In this document: positions 10,200 to 19,978 of the stretch, piece by piece
Layout of the letters: each line of letters starts with the position of its first letter
Position numbering within the stretch: the stretch's first letter is position 1
Made by a program: the position numbers and the translations under genes
The notes under the pieces: generated by a model
Told to the model about the DNA's origin: nothing
The model's input: the letters and a program-made list of their open reading frames with translations, nothing else
The model's database searches: none
Assembly (NCBI GenBank): GCA_902779535.1
Contig: CACZBX010000004.1
Coordinates: 97,149 to 161,148 of the forward strand
Direction: 5' to 3'
From: an uncultured Bacteroidales bacterium
Lineage (GTDB): Bacteria > Bacteroidota > Bacteroidia > Bacteroidales > Bacteroidaceae
Length of the DNA: 64,000 bases

Positions 10200-10499
10200 T
10201 TAAATTTCATAATCTACGCAAGCACGATCTGCCTTGACATCTTTCAAGATACCCGCCGCTTTTACATGTTCGGGATGAACAGCATATGCTTTGACATCTT
10301 CCAATGTGTCGAATTCGCTTTCCAAACAGATATCCCATTTCTCAGCTGAGTTGATATTATACCCTACGAAAACTTTGCGTATAAAAGAGATACAGGTAGG
10401 AAGAGCTTCAATAGCCTTCTTAAAAGCCAGAATAGCAGTCATTTTTTCCTCTTGGGATAAGGTTTCTTTCAATTTAAATAAAACAATGTGCTTAACCAT
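10200..10499 (-). CDS. Dabb (stress-responsive alpha/beta barrel) domain protein
   Basis: A 99-residue single-domain protein with the Dabb signature: MVKHIVLFKLKETLSQEE at the start, then the ferredoxin-like dimeric barrel with FDTLEDVKAYAVHPEHVKAAG. Members are small cytoplasmic dimers; bacterial functions are mostly unknown and no catalytic residue can be assigned with certainty. It is divergent from udk with 71 bases between them. A degenerate minus-strand -7 box (TATCTTCG, 10541-10534) overlaps the udk promoter region. It is upstream of, but not part of, the his operon. Confidence 0.85.
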   Translation of the reverse strand: MVKHIVLFKLKETLSQEEKMTAILAFKKAIEALPTCISFIRKVFVGYNINSAEKWDICLESEFDTLEDVKAYAVHPEHVKAAGILKDVKADRACVDYEI

Positions 10500-10523
10500 G
10501 ATTCGTATATTTAATTAATTTGT

Positions 10524-10531
10524 TACTTTTG
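10524..10531 (+). promoter_or_regulatory. -7 box for udk
   Basis: TACTTTTG matches TAnnTTTG 40 bases before the udk ATG. The -33 box is not obvious. Confidence 0.5.
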
Positions 10532-10570
10532 TGCGAAGATAATCATTTGTTTATAAAATAACCCAATACC

Positions 10571-11182
10571 ATGATAATAATTGGCATTGCAGGAGGAACA
10601 GGCTCCGGGAAGACCACCGTCGTAAAGAAAATCATGGAACGATTCCAGCCCGACGAGGTTGTACTCCTACCCCAGGACTCCTACTACAAAGATAGCAGCA
10701 ACGTTCCCGCAGAAGAAAGACAAAACATCAACTTCGACCATCCTGATGCTTTCGACTGGGCTCTGCTCTCCAAACACATCTCGATGCTCAAGAAAGGTGA
10801 GGCCATCGAACAACCGATTTACTCGTACATCACCTCGACACGGCAAAAAGAGACCATCCATATCGAGCCTAAAGAAGTGGTCATCATTGAAGGAATCCTC
10901 GCTCTCTGGGACAAGAAACTTCGTAGTTTGATGGATTTGAAGATATTCGTGGATGCAGATCCTGATGAACGACTGATACGAGTTATCCAACGTGACGTGA
11001 TCGAACGTGGACGAACGGCAGAAGTTGTCATGGAACGCTATATGAGGGTATTGAAACCCATGCACATGGAGTTTATCGAGCCTTGTAAACGCTATGCCGA
11101 CCTCATCATTCCGCTTGGAGGCATGAATACAAAAGCCATCGAAATACTTCGCCTATACATAGAAAAGATTTTAGGTAGATGA
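10571..11182 (+). CDS. udk: Uridine kinase
   Basis: A 203-residue P-loop kinase that phosphorylates uridine and cytidine in pyrimidine salvage. It has the Walker A GGTGSGKT at residues 8-15, the family segment LLPQDSYYKD, NFDHPDAFDW for nucleoside binding, VVIIEGILAL as the Walker B-like strand, and RLIRRVIQRD-type lid arginines (DERLIRVIQRDVIERGR). The size is typical. Its TGA stop overlaps the ATG of the MltF-like gene by four bases, so the two genes are translationally coupled although their functions look unrelated. Confidence 0.96.
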   Translation: MIIIGIAGGTGSGKTTVVKKIMERFQPDEVVLLPQDSYYKDSSNVPAEERQNINFDHPDAFDWALLSKHISMLKKGEAIEQPIYSYITSTRQKETIHIEPKEVVIIEGILALWDKKLRSLMDLKIFVDADPDERLIRVIQRDVIERGRTAEVVMERYMRVLKPMHMEFIEPCKRYADLIIPLGGMNTKAIEILRLYIEKILGR

Positions 11183-12564
11183 AAAAAGCCGTTCTGCTGC
11201 TGTTTTTGCTCACACTCACCTTCTTCATCGGTTGCCATCGTCATCGCAGTAATGACAATCTGGTAGAGGTGGACTTGCCACAAATACAAGACAGTGGTAG
11301 GATTGTTGCTTTGACCTTGTATGGATCAGCATCTTATTTCCTCTATCGAGGAGAACCGATGGGTTTCGAGTATGAACTGATGCAGCAATTTGCCAAGTCG
11401 CTTGGCCTACAATTAGAGGTAAAAGTCGCCAAAAGCCAATCGGAATTGGTACGAATGCTTCAGCAAGGCGAAGGAGATATCATCGCCTTCAACCTTGGAA
11501 TCACCAAAGAACTCAAGGATAGCGTACTGTTCTGTGGTGACGAACTGATCACCCATCAGGTATTGGTGCAACGTAATGGCACGGGCAACCACAAGCCCTT
11601 ACAAGATGTGACCCAACTTGTGGGCAAGAAGATACACGTAAAGCCCGGACGATACCTCGATAGGCTGAACAACCTGAACAAAGAGTTGGGAGGAGGTATC
11701 GACATACAGGTCGTCGAGAATGACAGTCTCTCCTCTGAAGATCTGATTGCCTTGGTAGCCAAAGGAGAAATAGACTACACCGTGTGCGACAACACCTTTG
11801 CGAAACTTAATAAGACCTATTTCTATAATCTGAATATCAACCTTGCCATCAGTTTCGACCAACGATCTTCATGGGCAGTGCGGACAACCTCTCCCCTTCT
11901 GGCTGAAGCGGCTACACGATGGCATGAAGAAAATTCAAAGTCGGCCGACTATAAACGCAGTCATAAGCGTTACTTCGAAATCAGCAAACAAATCCAACTC
12001 GATCCTATTCTGTCTATTGAAAATGGTGCGATCTCCCACTTCGACCAGCTCTTCAAAAAATATGCAAAGGAAATCAATTGGGACTGGAGACTCCTTGCCT
12101 CATTGGCCTATACCGAATCAAACTTCGACACCACCGCTGTGTCATGGGCCGGAGCCAGAGGATTGATGCAACTTATGCCGCTAACGGCCAAAGCGATGGG
12201 TGTTCCTGAAGGAAAAGAACAAAATCCGGAGGAAAGTATCAAGGCAGCTGTAAAATATCTTGGGCTTACGACAGAAACGTTCAAGAATATCCCTTCTGAT
12301 AATGAACGGACAAAATTTGTTTTAGCAGCCTATAACGCCGGCACCGGTCATATCCTTGATGCCATGGCTTTAGCAGAAAAATATGGGAAAGACAAAAATA
12401 CGTGGGACGATAATGTCGAAACGTTCGTCCTCCTTAAGAGTAAGGAAGAATATTACAATGATCCCGTGTGCAAATTTGGTTATATCCGTGGAACCGACAC
12501 CTATCAGTTCGTCAAAGACATCTTAAATCGATTAGAAATATATAAAGAAAAAATTAAGAAATAA
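11179..12564 (+). CDS. mltF: MltF-like membrane-bound lytic transglycosylase
   Basis: A 461-residue lipoprotein (signal peptide with Cys19 in FFIGC). Residues from about 35 to 260 form a periplasmic solute-binding (SBP_bac_3) module with GRIVALTLYG, GFEYELMQQFAKSLG and EGDIIAFNLGITKE. From about residue 280 a goose-type/SLT lysozyme fold follows, with the catalytic Glu313 in AYTESNFD, then GARGLMQLMPLTAKAMG and FVLAAYNAGTGH. MltF cleaves peptidoglycan to 1,6-anhydromuropeptides, and its SBP module senses muropeptides. It overlaps udk by four bases. No paired regulator is nearby. Confidence 0.93.
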   Translation: MKKAVLLLFLLTLTFFIGCHRHRSNDNLVEVDLPQIQDSGRIVALTLYGSASYFLYRGEPMGFEYELMQQFAKSLGLQLEVKVAKSQSELVRMLQQGEGDIIAFNLGITKELKDSVLFCGDELITHQVLVQRNGTGNHKPLQDVTQLVGKKIHVKPGRYLDRLNNLNKELGGGIDIQVVENDSLSSEDLIALVAKGEIDYTVCDNTFAKLNKTYFYNLNINLAISFDQRSSWAVRTTSPLLAEAATRWHEENSKSADYKRSHKRYFEISKQIQLDPILSIENGAISHFDQLFKKYAKEINWDWRLLASLAYTESNFDTTAVSWAGARGLMQLMPLTAKAMGVPEGKEQNPEESIKAAVKYLGLTTETFKNIPSDNERTKFVLAAYNAGTGHILDAMALAEKYGKDKNTWDDNVETFVLLKSKEEYYNDPVCKFGYIRGTDTYQFVKDILNRLEIYKEKIKK

Positions 12565-12697
12565 CCAACCAACTTCATCAGTTTTGTTAATTTCACCCAT
12601 TAATTAAGTTAACAAATACAAAATAATTAAGATTCTATTCAACCTTTTACTTGTTTCTCATTCTAAAGGGTAAACAACTTATTAAAAACTTAAAGAT

Positions 12698-13237
12698 ATG
12701 AGAACAAGAGATTTTTTATTTGGTTTAGGAATGGCTCTTTTATGTAGCCAAGTAGTGAATGCGCAGGAAAACAGACAACGTCATCAGCGCATGAGTAAAG
12801 AAGAAATGCAAGAAATGCAGATGAAGCGTATGGTCAAGGAACTGAAACTGGATGAGGCAACCACTGCCAAGTTTACTCCGATCTATAAGGAATATCAAGA
12901 AGCAATGGCAGCTCTGCAACCTGAACGCCCGGAATTTACTGCTCCGCAAGGAGAAAATGAAGGAAAAGATGTTTCCAAGAAAGAGGAACGTAAAGCTCGT
13001 CCACAGCTCACCGACGAACAAATTGATAAGATGATGGAAAAACGTTTCGAGCAGGCAAAGAAACAAACCAACTTACGCGAGACCTATTACAAGAAATTCA
13101 GAACAATTCTGTCAGCAGAACAAGCCCGTAAGGTGATCGAACCAGCACAACATCAGTCACGTCCGCAGATGCAACGTGGAGGCGGCGGCATGAATCGCCA
13201 TCGCCCACAAGGTGGAAATTTCAGTTTCCGCCACTAA
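12698..13237 (+). CDS. Secreted Spy/CpxP-like Gln/Glu-rich protein (DUF4890-type)
   Basis: A 179-residue protein with a signal peptide ending near VVNAQE. The mature part is highly charged and helical: KRMVKELKLDEATTAKFTPIYKEYQ and LTDEQIDKMMEKRFEQAKKQTNLRETYYKKFRTILSAEQARKV match the paired-helix pattern of Spy/CpxP and DUF4890 proteins. The C-terminus is Arg/Gly/His/Gln-rich (MQRGGGGMNRHRPQGG) and might bind metal. Proteins of this kind are periplasmic stress chaperones or metal sensors. It resembles in type, though not closely in sequence, the protein at 22014. It stands alone with a strong terminator at 13255-13290. Confidence 0.7.
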   Translation: MRTRDFLFGLGMALLCSQVVNAQENRQRHQRMSKEEMQEMQMKRMVKELKLDEATTAKFTPIYKEYQEAMAALQPERPEFTAPQGENEGKDVSKKEERKARPQLTDEQIDKMMEKRFEQAKKQTNLRETYYKKFRTILSAEQARKVIEPAQHQSRPQMQRGGGGMNRHRPQGGNFSFRH

Positions 13238-13254
13238 AGAACTCACTTATAAAG

Positions 13255-13290
13255 AAAGCGTCCTGCCTATCTGGGACGCTTTTCTTTTTT
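13255..13290 (+). terminator. Terminator after the Spy-like gene
   Basis: AAAGCGTCC (13255-13263) pairs with GGACGCTTT (13274-13282), followed by TCTTTTTT. Confidence 0.85.
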
Positions 13291-13308
13291 CAGCATGAAC
13301 GATAAAAA

Positions 13309-13416
13309 TATTCATCGAGTTTTCTCTGTCAAAAACTCGATGAATAAAAGAAAATACCCGATAAACGAGGGTGAAAAGCTCAACAAATGAAGGGAAAAGC
13401 TCGATGAATAAACGAG
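13309..13416. repeat. Degenerate 21-22 base tandem repeat with terminal inverted copy
   Basis: Four head-to-tail units at 13331-13351, 13352-13373, 13374-13394 and 13395-13416 share the pattern AAAAnCTCGATGAATnAAnG with substitutions. A fifth copy lies inverted at 13309-13323 and forms perfect 15-base arms with unit 1 (13332-13346). Related arrays occur at 45414-45480 and 56908-57020. It lies in the gap between a terminator and the end of hutI. Confidence 0.65.
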
Positions 13417-13467
13417 ATTATACAAGGTTCTCGCTATCGCATCGATAACTATTCTGCAAATAGTGTA

Positions 13468-14709
13468 TCATTGCTCAATTCCCCTCAGAAATACCCGTTT
13501 AATGATTGGCGTTGTATATGAATAAGGGATATAATCGATAGATGGAATTGGCTCGGTGATAAAGAAATTAGCCACCTTCCCTTCCCTTATTGAGCCATAT
13601 TGAGCACTTTGTCCCATTGCATATGCGGCGTTGATCGTTGCTGCATTCAATGCTTCAGCCGGTAAGAGACGCATCTTGATACATGCCAACGAAACCACAA
13701 ACTTCATATCACCCGAAGGGGTAGATCCAGGATTATAATCGCTTGCAACAGCAACGCCCAATCCGGCATCAATCATCTTACGCGCCTTTCCATAGGGCAT
13801 ATTCAGGAAGAAAGAAGTACCAGGAAGCACTGTCGGCATCGTCTCTGTCCCTCGGAGGATTTCGATTTCCTCTTCCGTCATGCTCTCCAAATGGTCAACT
13901 GAGACTGCATTCCATTTCACTCCAACCTCGACACCCCCTGAAGAAGCCAGCTCGTCGGCATGGATCTTGGGGCGCATCCCATATTTCGCTCCAGCCTCAA
14001 GGATACGCTCTGTTTCCTGTGGCGTAAAGAAACCTTCGTCACAAAAGACATCGATATAATCAGCCAAGTGTTCCTTTCCGACAGCAGGAATCATCTCCTC
14101 GATAAGCATGTCAACATATTCAGTTTGCCGACCGGTATAAGCCCGTCCTACGGCATGAGCACCCAGGAATGTCGAGACCACCTTAATCGGTGTGCTTTCC
14201 TTGATATGCTGAATCACCCGGAGCATCTTCAGTTCGTCCTCGGTGTTCAGTCCATACCCACTCTTTATCTCCAAGCATCCGGTTCCTTTACGCATCATCT
14301 CCTCTACCCTATGCATGGCTTGCTGATAGAGTTCTTCCTCAGAGAGAGTATGCAGAAGGTCGGCCGAGTTCAGGATTCCGCCACCCCGCTTTGCAATTTC
14401 CGCGTAGCTTAAGCCTTGAATTTTATCCACGAATTCCTGTTCCCTGCTGCCCGCATAAACGATGTGTGTATGTGGATCGCACCACGAAGGGAGGAGTGCT
14501 CCACCTTGAGCATCCACCACTTCCATATCGTCCGTGATAGCAAGACAATGGTCCATCGAGCCCATGGACACAAACAAGCCATCCTCGACATAAAGCCAGG
14601 CATTTTTCAGCTGATTCAACGAAGCCATCTCGGTTCCCTGCAAACGCAAGGAACCGTGATGGTCAATACCAGCCAATATACCAATGTTCTTAACTAACAG
14701 TTTCATCAA
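13468..14709 (-). CDS. hutI: Imidazolonepropionase
   Basis: A 413-residue amidohydrolase-superfamily enzyme hydrolysing imidazolone-5-propionate to N-formimino-L-glutamate, the third step of histidine degradation. Metal ligands are His80 and His82 in WCDPHTHIVYAG; later segments KVVSTFLGAHAVG, PKIHADELASSGG and VASDYNPGSTPS carry substrate and metal residues. The length is typical. It is the last gene of ftcD-hutU-hutH-hutI and overlaps hutH by four bases (ATGA). No convincing terminator follows; the downstream gap holds the repeat array at 13309-13416. Confidence 0.96.
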   Translation of the reverse strand: MMKLLVKNIGILAGIDHHGSLRLQGTEMASLNQLKNAWLYVEDGLFVSMGSMDHCLAITDDMEVVDAQGGALLPSWCDPHTHIVYAGSREQEFVDKIQGLSYAEIAKRGGGILNSADLLHTLSEEELYQQAMHRVEEMMRKGTGCLEIKSGYGLNTEDELKMLRVIQHIKESTPIKVVSTFLGAHAVGRAYTGRQTEYVDMLIEEMIPAVGKEHLADYIDVFCDEGFFTPQETERILEAGAKYGMRPKIHADELASSGGVEVGVKWNAVSVDHLESMTEEEIEILRGTETMPTVLPGTSFFLNMPYGKARKMIDAGLGVAVASDYNPGSTPSGDMKFVVSLACIKMRLLPAEALNAATINAAYAMGQSAQYGSIREGKVANFFITEPIPSIDYIPYSYTTPIIKRVFLRGIEQ

Positions 14710-16181
14710 CGTAAAAATCCAATGGAATGAGCAATGTGAGTATACATCACCTGATCTTCCTTGAGGAACGGAACAATCTTCCGGTACTCCTCATAGATAG
14801 CTTCGATTGCAGGAGATGATTTCAGCGGGCGACGGAAGTCGAGTGCCTGGGCCGCGTTGAATAATTCAATGGCCAAGACTTTCTCTGTATTATAAACTAC
14901 CTTATATAATTTAGTCGCTGCGTTCGCACCCATACTTACATGGTCTTCCTGATCCTGTGATGAAGGAATGCTGTCCACCGATGCGGGCATACCCAACGTC
15001 TTGCTCTGACTGACAACAGCAGCTGCTGTATATTGCGTAATCATAAAGCCACTGTTCACTCCCGGATTAGCGACCAAGAAACTTGGTAATCCACGAGTAC
15101 CAGATACCAAACGATAGATACGGCGTTCAGAAATGTTGGCCAATTCGGACAAAGCGATGCACAGGAAGTCGAGAGGCATAGCAATCGGCTCACCATGGAA
15201 GTTTCCTGCAGATATAACTGCATCTTCGTTTTCACAAACAATCGGGTTATCAGTTACCGAATTGATTTCACGGTCGATAACAGAGTAGACATAATGGATT
15301 GTATCTTTCACGGCACCATGTACCTGCGGGATACAACGGAACGAGTATGGATCCTGTACGTTCACCTTTGGCTGTTTAATCAGTTCACTGCCTTCCAGCA
15401 ACTGACGGATGTAGTCGGCCGTCTCAATCTGTCCTTTGTGAGGACGTAACACATGTACGGCGTGAATGAACGGATCGATACGACCATCGAATGCTTCCAG
15501 TGACATAGCTGAGATTTTATCTGCCCATGTGCTCAGCCGTTGCGCATTAATCAATGCCCAAACAGCAAATGCAGCCATATTCTGTGTACCATTCAGCAGT
15601 GCCAATCCTTCCTTAGAGGCCAGCTTGATAGGCAACCAATTCATCTTCTTCAACAGGTCTGCGCCCGTCATTCTTTGTCCTTGGTATTCTACTTCACCCA
15701 TACCAAGCATCGGCAGACAGAGATGAGCTAACGGAACCAAGTCGCCCGACGCTCCCAAAGACCCTTGCATATAAACGATTGGATAAACATCGTTGTTGAA
15801 AAAGTCGATCATCCGCTCTACGGTATCCAACTTACAGCCCGAATAACCGTAACTCATGTTCTGAATCTTCAGCAGAATCATAATCTTCACGATGTCGTTC
15901 GGTACGCGTTCGCCTACACCACAGGCATGCGACATGATCAGATTTACTTGTAGCTCCGACAATTGGTCAGCACCAATCGACACCTTGCACAATGAACCAA
16001 AGCCGGTAGTCACACCATAGATCGGTTCACTTTCTCTTTCGATTTTTTCGTCCAGATATTTACGGCAACGAATGATCCGTTGGCGAGCATCTTCGCTCAG
16101 CTCTATCTTATAGCCATTACGGATAATTTCGTCTATTCTTTCAATAGTCAAATGTTCAGCACTAATTTGATGTATCATCAT
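14706..16181 (-). CDS. hutH: Histidine ammonia-lyase
   Basis: A 491-residue lyase converting L-histidine to trans-urocanate and ammonia. The self-cyclising MIO cofactor triad is Ala144-Ser145-Gly146 in GSLGASGDLVPLAHL. YGVTTGFGSL near residue 55 holds the catalytic Tyr, and SDNP-type motif SVTDNPIVCE and GNFHGEPIAMPLD are also present. It lies 6 bases downstream of hutU and couples to hutI by an ATGA overlap. Confidence 0.97.
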   Translation of the reverse strand: MMIHQISAEHLTIERIDEIIRNGYKIELSEDARQRIIRCRKYLDEKIERESEPIYGVTTGFGSLCKVSIGADQLSELQVNLIMSHACGVGERVPNDIVKIMILLKIQNMSYGYSGCKLDTVERMIDFFNNDVYPIVYMQGSLGASGDLVPLAHLCLPMLGMGEVEYQGQRMTGADLLKKMNWLPIKLASKEGLALLNGTQNMAAFAVWALINAQRLSTWADKISAMSLEAFDGRIDPFIHAVHVLRPHKGQIETADYIRQLLEGSELIKQPKVNVQDPYSFRCIPQVHGAVKDTIHYVYSVIDREINSVTDNPIVCENEDAVISAGNFHGEPIAMPLDFLCIALSELANISERRIYRLVSGTRGLPSFLVANPGVNSGFMITQYTAAAVVSQSKTLGMPASVDSIPSSQDQEDHVSMGANAATKLYKVVYNTEKVLAIELFNAAQALDFRRPLKSSPAIEAIYEEYRKIVPFLKEDQVMYTHIAHSIGFLR

Positions 16182-16187
16182 TACTCT

Positions 16188-18212
16188 TTATTTATTAAAT
16201 ATACTTACTGCGTTATCTATCACTTCATCTTCTACCAGGTTAGGCATGGTCACTTTCAAGCCTGGCGTACGGTCCATCTCACGCTGAATAGCATGCATAG
16301 AGCCTTCATTGCGAGCCCAACTACGACGGGCAATACCATTATTGACATCCCAGAGAAGCATCTCGCGGATATGACGATCTGAATCTTCGCTACCATCAAT
16401 CACCATACCAAAGCCACCGTTCATCACTTCTCCCCAGCCGACACCACCTCCATTGTGGATTGACACCCAGGTAGCACCTCGGAAAGCATCACCAATCACA
16501 TTCTGTACGGCCATATCGGCACAGAACTGCGACCCATCGTAGATATTACTGGTTTCACGGAACGGAGAATCGGTACCCGAAACATCGTGGTGGTCACGTC
16601 CAAGCACGACCGGACGAGAAATCCGTCCTTCACGAATCGCCTTGTTGAAGGCAAGGGCTATCTTCGTTCGACCTTCCGCATCGGCATATAAGATACGGGC
16701 CTGAGAACCTACGACCAAATGGTTCTTCCCGGCCTCCTTTATCCAATGAATATTATCGTCAAGCTGATGGATAATCTCTTGCGGAACAGATTTCCTCATT
16801 TCCTCGAGGACCTCCGTTGCGAGTCGATCTGTTTCTGCCAAATCCTCTGGTTTACCTGATGAACAAACCCAACGGAACGGGCCGAAACCATAATCGAAGA
16901 ACATCGGGCCCATGATATCCTGCACATACGAAGGATAACGGAACTTCCCGTTCGGCAGAAAGATGTCGGCACCAGCCCGACTGGATTCCAAGAGGAATGC
17001 ATTACCATAGTCAAAGAAGTACATGCCATGAGCTGTCAATTTGTTGATGGCTGCCACTTGCCGACGCAATGATTCCTGCACTCTTTCTTTAAACAAAGTT
17101 GGGTTTTCAGCCATCATCACCTTTGATTCCTCCAGGCTCATGCCCACAGGATAGTAGCCCCCAGCCCACGGATTATGCAAGGATGTCTGGTCACTGCCCA
17201 GATCAACACGGATATCTTCTTCAGCTAAGCGTTCCCATAAGTCGACAATATTTCCCACATAAGCCATGGAAACAGTACGTTTTGCCGCCACTGCTTCCCG
17301 GATCTTCGAGATTAACTCATTTAAGTCTGTGTGCAACTCATCCACCCATCCTTGATCAAACCGTTTCTGTGCAGCTTTCGGGTTAATCTCCGCCACAACA
17401 CTGACCACGCCAGCAATGTTTCCTGCTTTTGGCTGAGCGCCCGACATGCCTCCCAGTCCGGATGACACGAACAACATGCCATGAATATCCTTTTCGCCAG
17501 GTTTCAACCGTTTGCGGGCAGCATTAAGAACAGTGATCGTCGTTCCATGAACGATACCTTGCGGGCCGATATACATATATGATCCGGCCGTCATCTGACC
17601 ATATTGGCTTACACCCAAGGCATTGTCGCGCTCCCAGTCGTCAGGTTTCGAATAGTTAGGAATCACCATACCATTCGTCACGATGACTCTCGGTGCATTC
17701 TTGTGTGAAGGGAACAAGCCAAGCGGATGACCGGAGTACATCACCAATGTCTGCTCATCCGTCATTTCGCTCAAGTATTTCATTACCAAGCGATACTGAG
17801 CCCAGTTCTGGAAGACAGCGCCATTCCCTCCATAGGTAATCAGCTCATGAGGGTGCTGTGCAACAGCTTTATCCAGATTATTCTGAATCATCATCATGAT
17901 AGCCGCAGCCTGCTCCGAGCGATGAGGATATTCATCAATGGGACGGGCATACATCTCATAACGAGGACGGAAACGGTACATATAAATACGGCCATATTTC
18001 TTCAGTTCTTCAGCAAACTCAGGTGCCAGAACAGCATGGAATTTCTTTGGGAAATAACGTAAAGCATTCCGAAGGGCCAGTTTTTTTTCTTCTGGCGTCA
18101 GGATATCTTTCCTTCGTGGAGCATGGTTCACCTCCACATCATAAGGTTGGGGTTCCGGTAACGTATCCGGAATACCCATCTGTATATCCTTTACAAATTC
18201 TTCTCTTGTCAT
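16188..18212 (-). CDS. hutU: Urocanate hydratase, long Bacteroidetes form
   Basis: A 674-residue NAD+-dependent hydratase converting urocanate to imidazolone propionate, longer than the approximately 555-residue proteobacterial enzyme. Recognisable segments are TYGGNGAVFQNWAQYRL, YSGHPLGLFPS, GLGGMSGAQPKA (NAD-binding glycine loop), SDQTSLHNPWAGGYYP, GPFRWVCSSGKPEDL (with the Cys expected near the active site) and IHNGGGVGWGEVMNGG. The extra length lies mainly at the N-terminus and in the C-terminal half. It is 5 bases downstream of ftcD. Confidence 0.96.
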   Translation of the reverse strand: MTREEFVKDIQMGIPDTLPEPQPYDVEVNHAPRRKDILTPEEKKLALRNALRYFPKKFHAVLAPEFAEELKKYGRIYMYRFRPRYEMYARPIDEYPHRSEQAAAIMMMIQNNLDKAVAQHPHELITYGGNGAVFQNWAQYRLVMKYLSEMTDEQTLVMYSGHPLGLFPSHKNAPRVIVTNGMVIPNYSKPDDWERDNALGVSQYGQMTAGSYMYIGPQGIVHGTTITVLNAARKRLKPGEKDIHGMLFVSSGLGGMSGAQPKAGNIAGVVSVVAEINPKAAQKRFDQGWVDELHTDLNELISKIREAVAAKRTVSMAYVGNIVDLWERLAEEDIRVDLGSDQTSLHNPWAGGYYPVGMSLEESKVMMAENPTLFKERVQESLRRQVAAINKLTAHGMYFFDYGNAFLLESSRAGADIFLPNGKFRYPSYVQDIMGPMFFDYGFGPFRWVCSSGKPEDLAETDRLATEVLEEMRKSVPQEIIHQLDDNIHWIKEAGKNHLVVGSQARILYADAEGRTKIALAFNKAIREGRISRPVVLGRDHHDVSGTDSPFRETSNIYDGSQFCADMAVQNVIGDAFRGATWVSIHNGGGVGWGEVMNGGFGMVIDGSEDSDRHIREMLLWDVNNGIARRSWARNEGSMHAIQREMDRTPGLKVTMPNLVEDEVIDNAVSIFNK

Positions 18213-18217
18213 AGTAT

Positions 18218-19921
18218 TTAGATTTTTGATTCAACGATTCCAATGATTTCAGCTTCAGCCTCCTTTGCCTTGGCTATAAGTTGGTTGGCCTCATCAATCA
18301 GTTGCTCGGCCATCACCCTGTCTCTCAGGCTTCCCGCATTAATTTTCACATTCAAGCCGGCACCCAGCACAGCCGCACGAACAGCCAGGGCACCAACACC
18401 GGCATCCGACACGCTGTTCGGATTACCCGTCTCGGCCATTGCCTTACAGATTTCAAAAGCCTGGAAAGAAGTTTTCATCGTACGTAATGGTACTTGAGCA
18501 GCATATAATGTAGCATCTTGAATAGCTTTTGAGCGGATTGTCTTTTCCTCTTCGGTTGTTTTAGGGAGTCCGAACGCCGACATAATCCTGTTGAAAGCAT
18601 CCGTATCTTCATCTACCAGATGCAAGAGTTCAGTCATCAATGTCTGTCCCTTGTCAGCCCATTCACTAAACTCAGGGCAACGGTCATCCCATCCCGGCTT
18701 ATGACTTGACAAATTGGCTACCATCGTACCCAAAGCTGCCCCCAAGGCACCCATATATGCCGAAATTGTTCCACCGCCAGGAGCAGGTGACTCACGGGAA
18801 GTCTCAAAGGCAAACTCATCAACGGTCAGGTCAACCAGCTTTTTCTGTTTATTGGCATCCTCCAGCAAGAACTCAATGACTTTTTCCCGAGGGTTGAAAG
18901 GTTTCAAATCATCCAGTCCCATGGAATGAATGGCAATATTGATGATGTCCTCTTCAGGGATACCTGTCGAACGGTTCTGTTTCTTCAAGAAATATTTCCC
19001 CGCCTCTATCAAGGTTCGCTTGGGTATCAGGCCGACAATCTCAGTTCCCGTTACTCGAACGCCACGATTCTGGGCACAACGACAAACCTCGTCGAACGCT
19101 ACATGCAAAGGAGTGATATTGATATTAGTGATGTTCATGGACACCTGAGCGATTTTATATTCATCAATGTACCATCCAATGGCTTTGGTAGCCTTCAGCG
19201 TTCCTGGTTTCATCACTGGATTTCCCTGCTCATCCTTCACGATCTTACCCGTAATCGGATTGCCCTCACGTACCGGACGACCTTTTTCACGAACATCAAA
19301 GGCGATTGCATTTGCCCGACGAGTGGAAGTTGTATTTAGATTAAAGTTGGTAGCTATCAAAAAGTCTCTTGCTCCAACCACCGTACAACCCGTCTTTGCA
19401 ATACCTTCGTCGTAAGGGCGGGCACCGAAGTCTGGAGCCTTCTCCGGATTGGCCATTTTCTCAGGAAGCGCCTCGTACTCACCTTCCCGACAAACAGCCA
19501 AGTTAGTACGTTCTGGCTTAAATGCTGCAGCCTCATAACAATAGCACGGAATCATTAACTCCCGAGCAATGCGTTCTGCCAAAGTACGAGAGATAGCCGC
19601 ACACTCCTCAAGCGTTATATTCGACACAGGAATGATAGGCAACACATCTGTGGCCCCCATTCGAGGGTGAGCACCGTGATGGTTTCGCATATCAATAAGT
19701 TGACCAGCTTTTTGAACGGCGAGGAAAGCAGCCTCGACCACTGCATCAGGATTACCTACAAAAGTCACGACCGTACGGTTGGTTGCTTCACCCGGATCTA
19801 CATCCAGCAGCTTCACACCTTTGACTTTCTCGATGACACCCGTTATCTGAGCAATAACGTTCATGTCGCGCCCTTCACTGAAATTAGGTACGCATTCTAC
19901 GATTTGATTTTCTCGTTTCAT
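18218..19921 (-). CDS. ftcD: Glutamate formimidoyltransferase / formimidoyltetrahydrofolate cyclodeaminase fusion
   Basis: A 567-residue bifunctional enzyme of the FTCD type. Residues 1 to about 320 are formiminotransferase (ECVPNFSEGRD; catalytic His82 in RNHHGAHPRMGATD). After a linker, about residues 365-560 form the helical cyclodeaminase (SPAPGGGTISAYMGALGAALG). It passes the formimino group of formiminoglutamate to tetrahydrofolate and then deaminates it to methenyl-THF, ending histidine degradation at glutamate. Many bacteria use separate proteins, while Bacteroidetes carry this animal-like fusion. It leads the hut operon. The promoter region at 19950-19986 contains a palindrome. Confidence 0.96.
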   Translation of the reverse strand: MKRENQIVECVPNFSEGRDMNVIAQITGVIEKVKGVKLLDVDPGEATNRTVVTFVGNPDAVVEAAFLAVQKAGQLIDMRNHHGAHPRMGATDVLPIIPVSNITLEECAAISRTLAERIARELMIPCYCYEAAAFKPERTNLAVCREGEYEALPEKMANPEKAPDFGARPYDEGIAKTGCTVVGARDFLIATNFNLNTTSTRRANAIAFDVREKGRPVREGNPITGKIVKDEQGNPVMKPGTLKATKAIGWYIDEYKIAQVSMNITNINITPLHVAFDEVCRCAQNRGVRVTGTEIVGLIPKRTLIEAGKYFLKKQNRSTGIPEEDIINIAIHSMGLDDLKPFNPREKVIEFLLEDANKQKKLVDLTVDEFAFETSRESPAPGGGTISAYMGALGAALGTMVANLSSHKPGWDDRCPEFSEWADKGQTLMTELLHLVDEDTDAFNRIMSAFGLPKTTEEEKTIRSKAIQDATLYAAQVPLRTMKTSFQAFEICKAMAETGNPNSVSDAGVGALAVRAAVLGAGLNVKINAGSLRDRVMAEQLIDEANQLIAKAKEAEAEIIGIVESKI

Positions 19922-19949
19922 ATCAAACTAGGTTAAACGTTTTTTATCG

Positions 19950-19978
19950 GGTTGTAAATATACGTTTAAATTACAACC
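19950..19978. promoter_or_regulatory. Operator-like palindrome at the hut promoter
   Basis: GGTTGTAA (19950-19957) and TTACAACC (19971-19978) are perfect 8-base inverted arms separated by 13 bases. They flank the putative -7 box, so a bound repressor would block it. Confidence 0.5.

Noticed and set aside
13309-13416. Possible CRISPR array
   Set aside because: Units are contiguous and degenerate with no spacers, and no cas gene is in the window.
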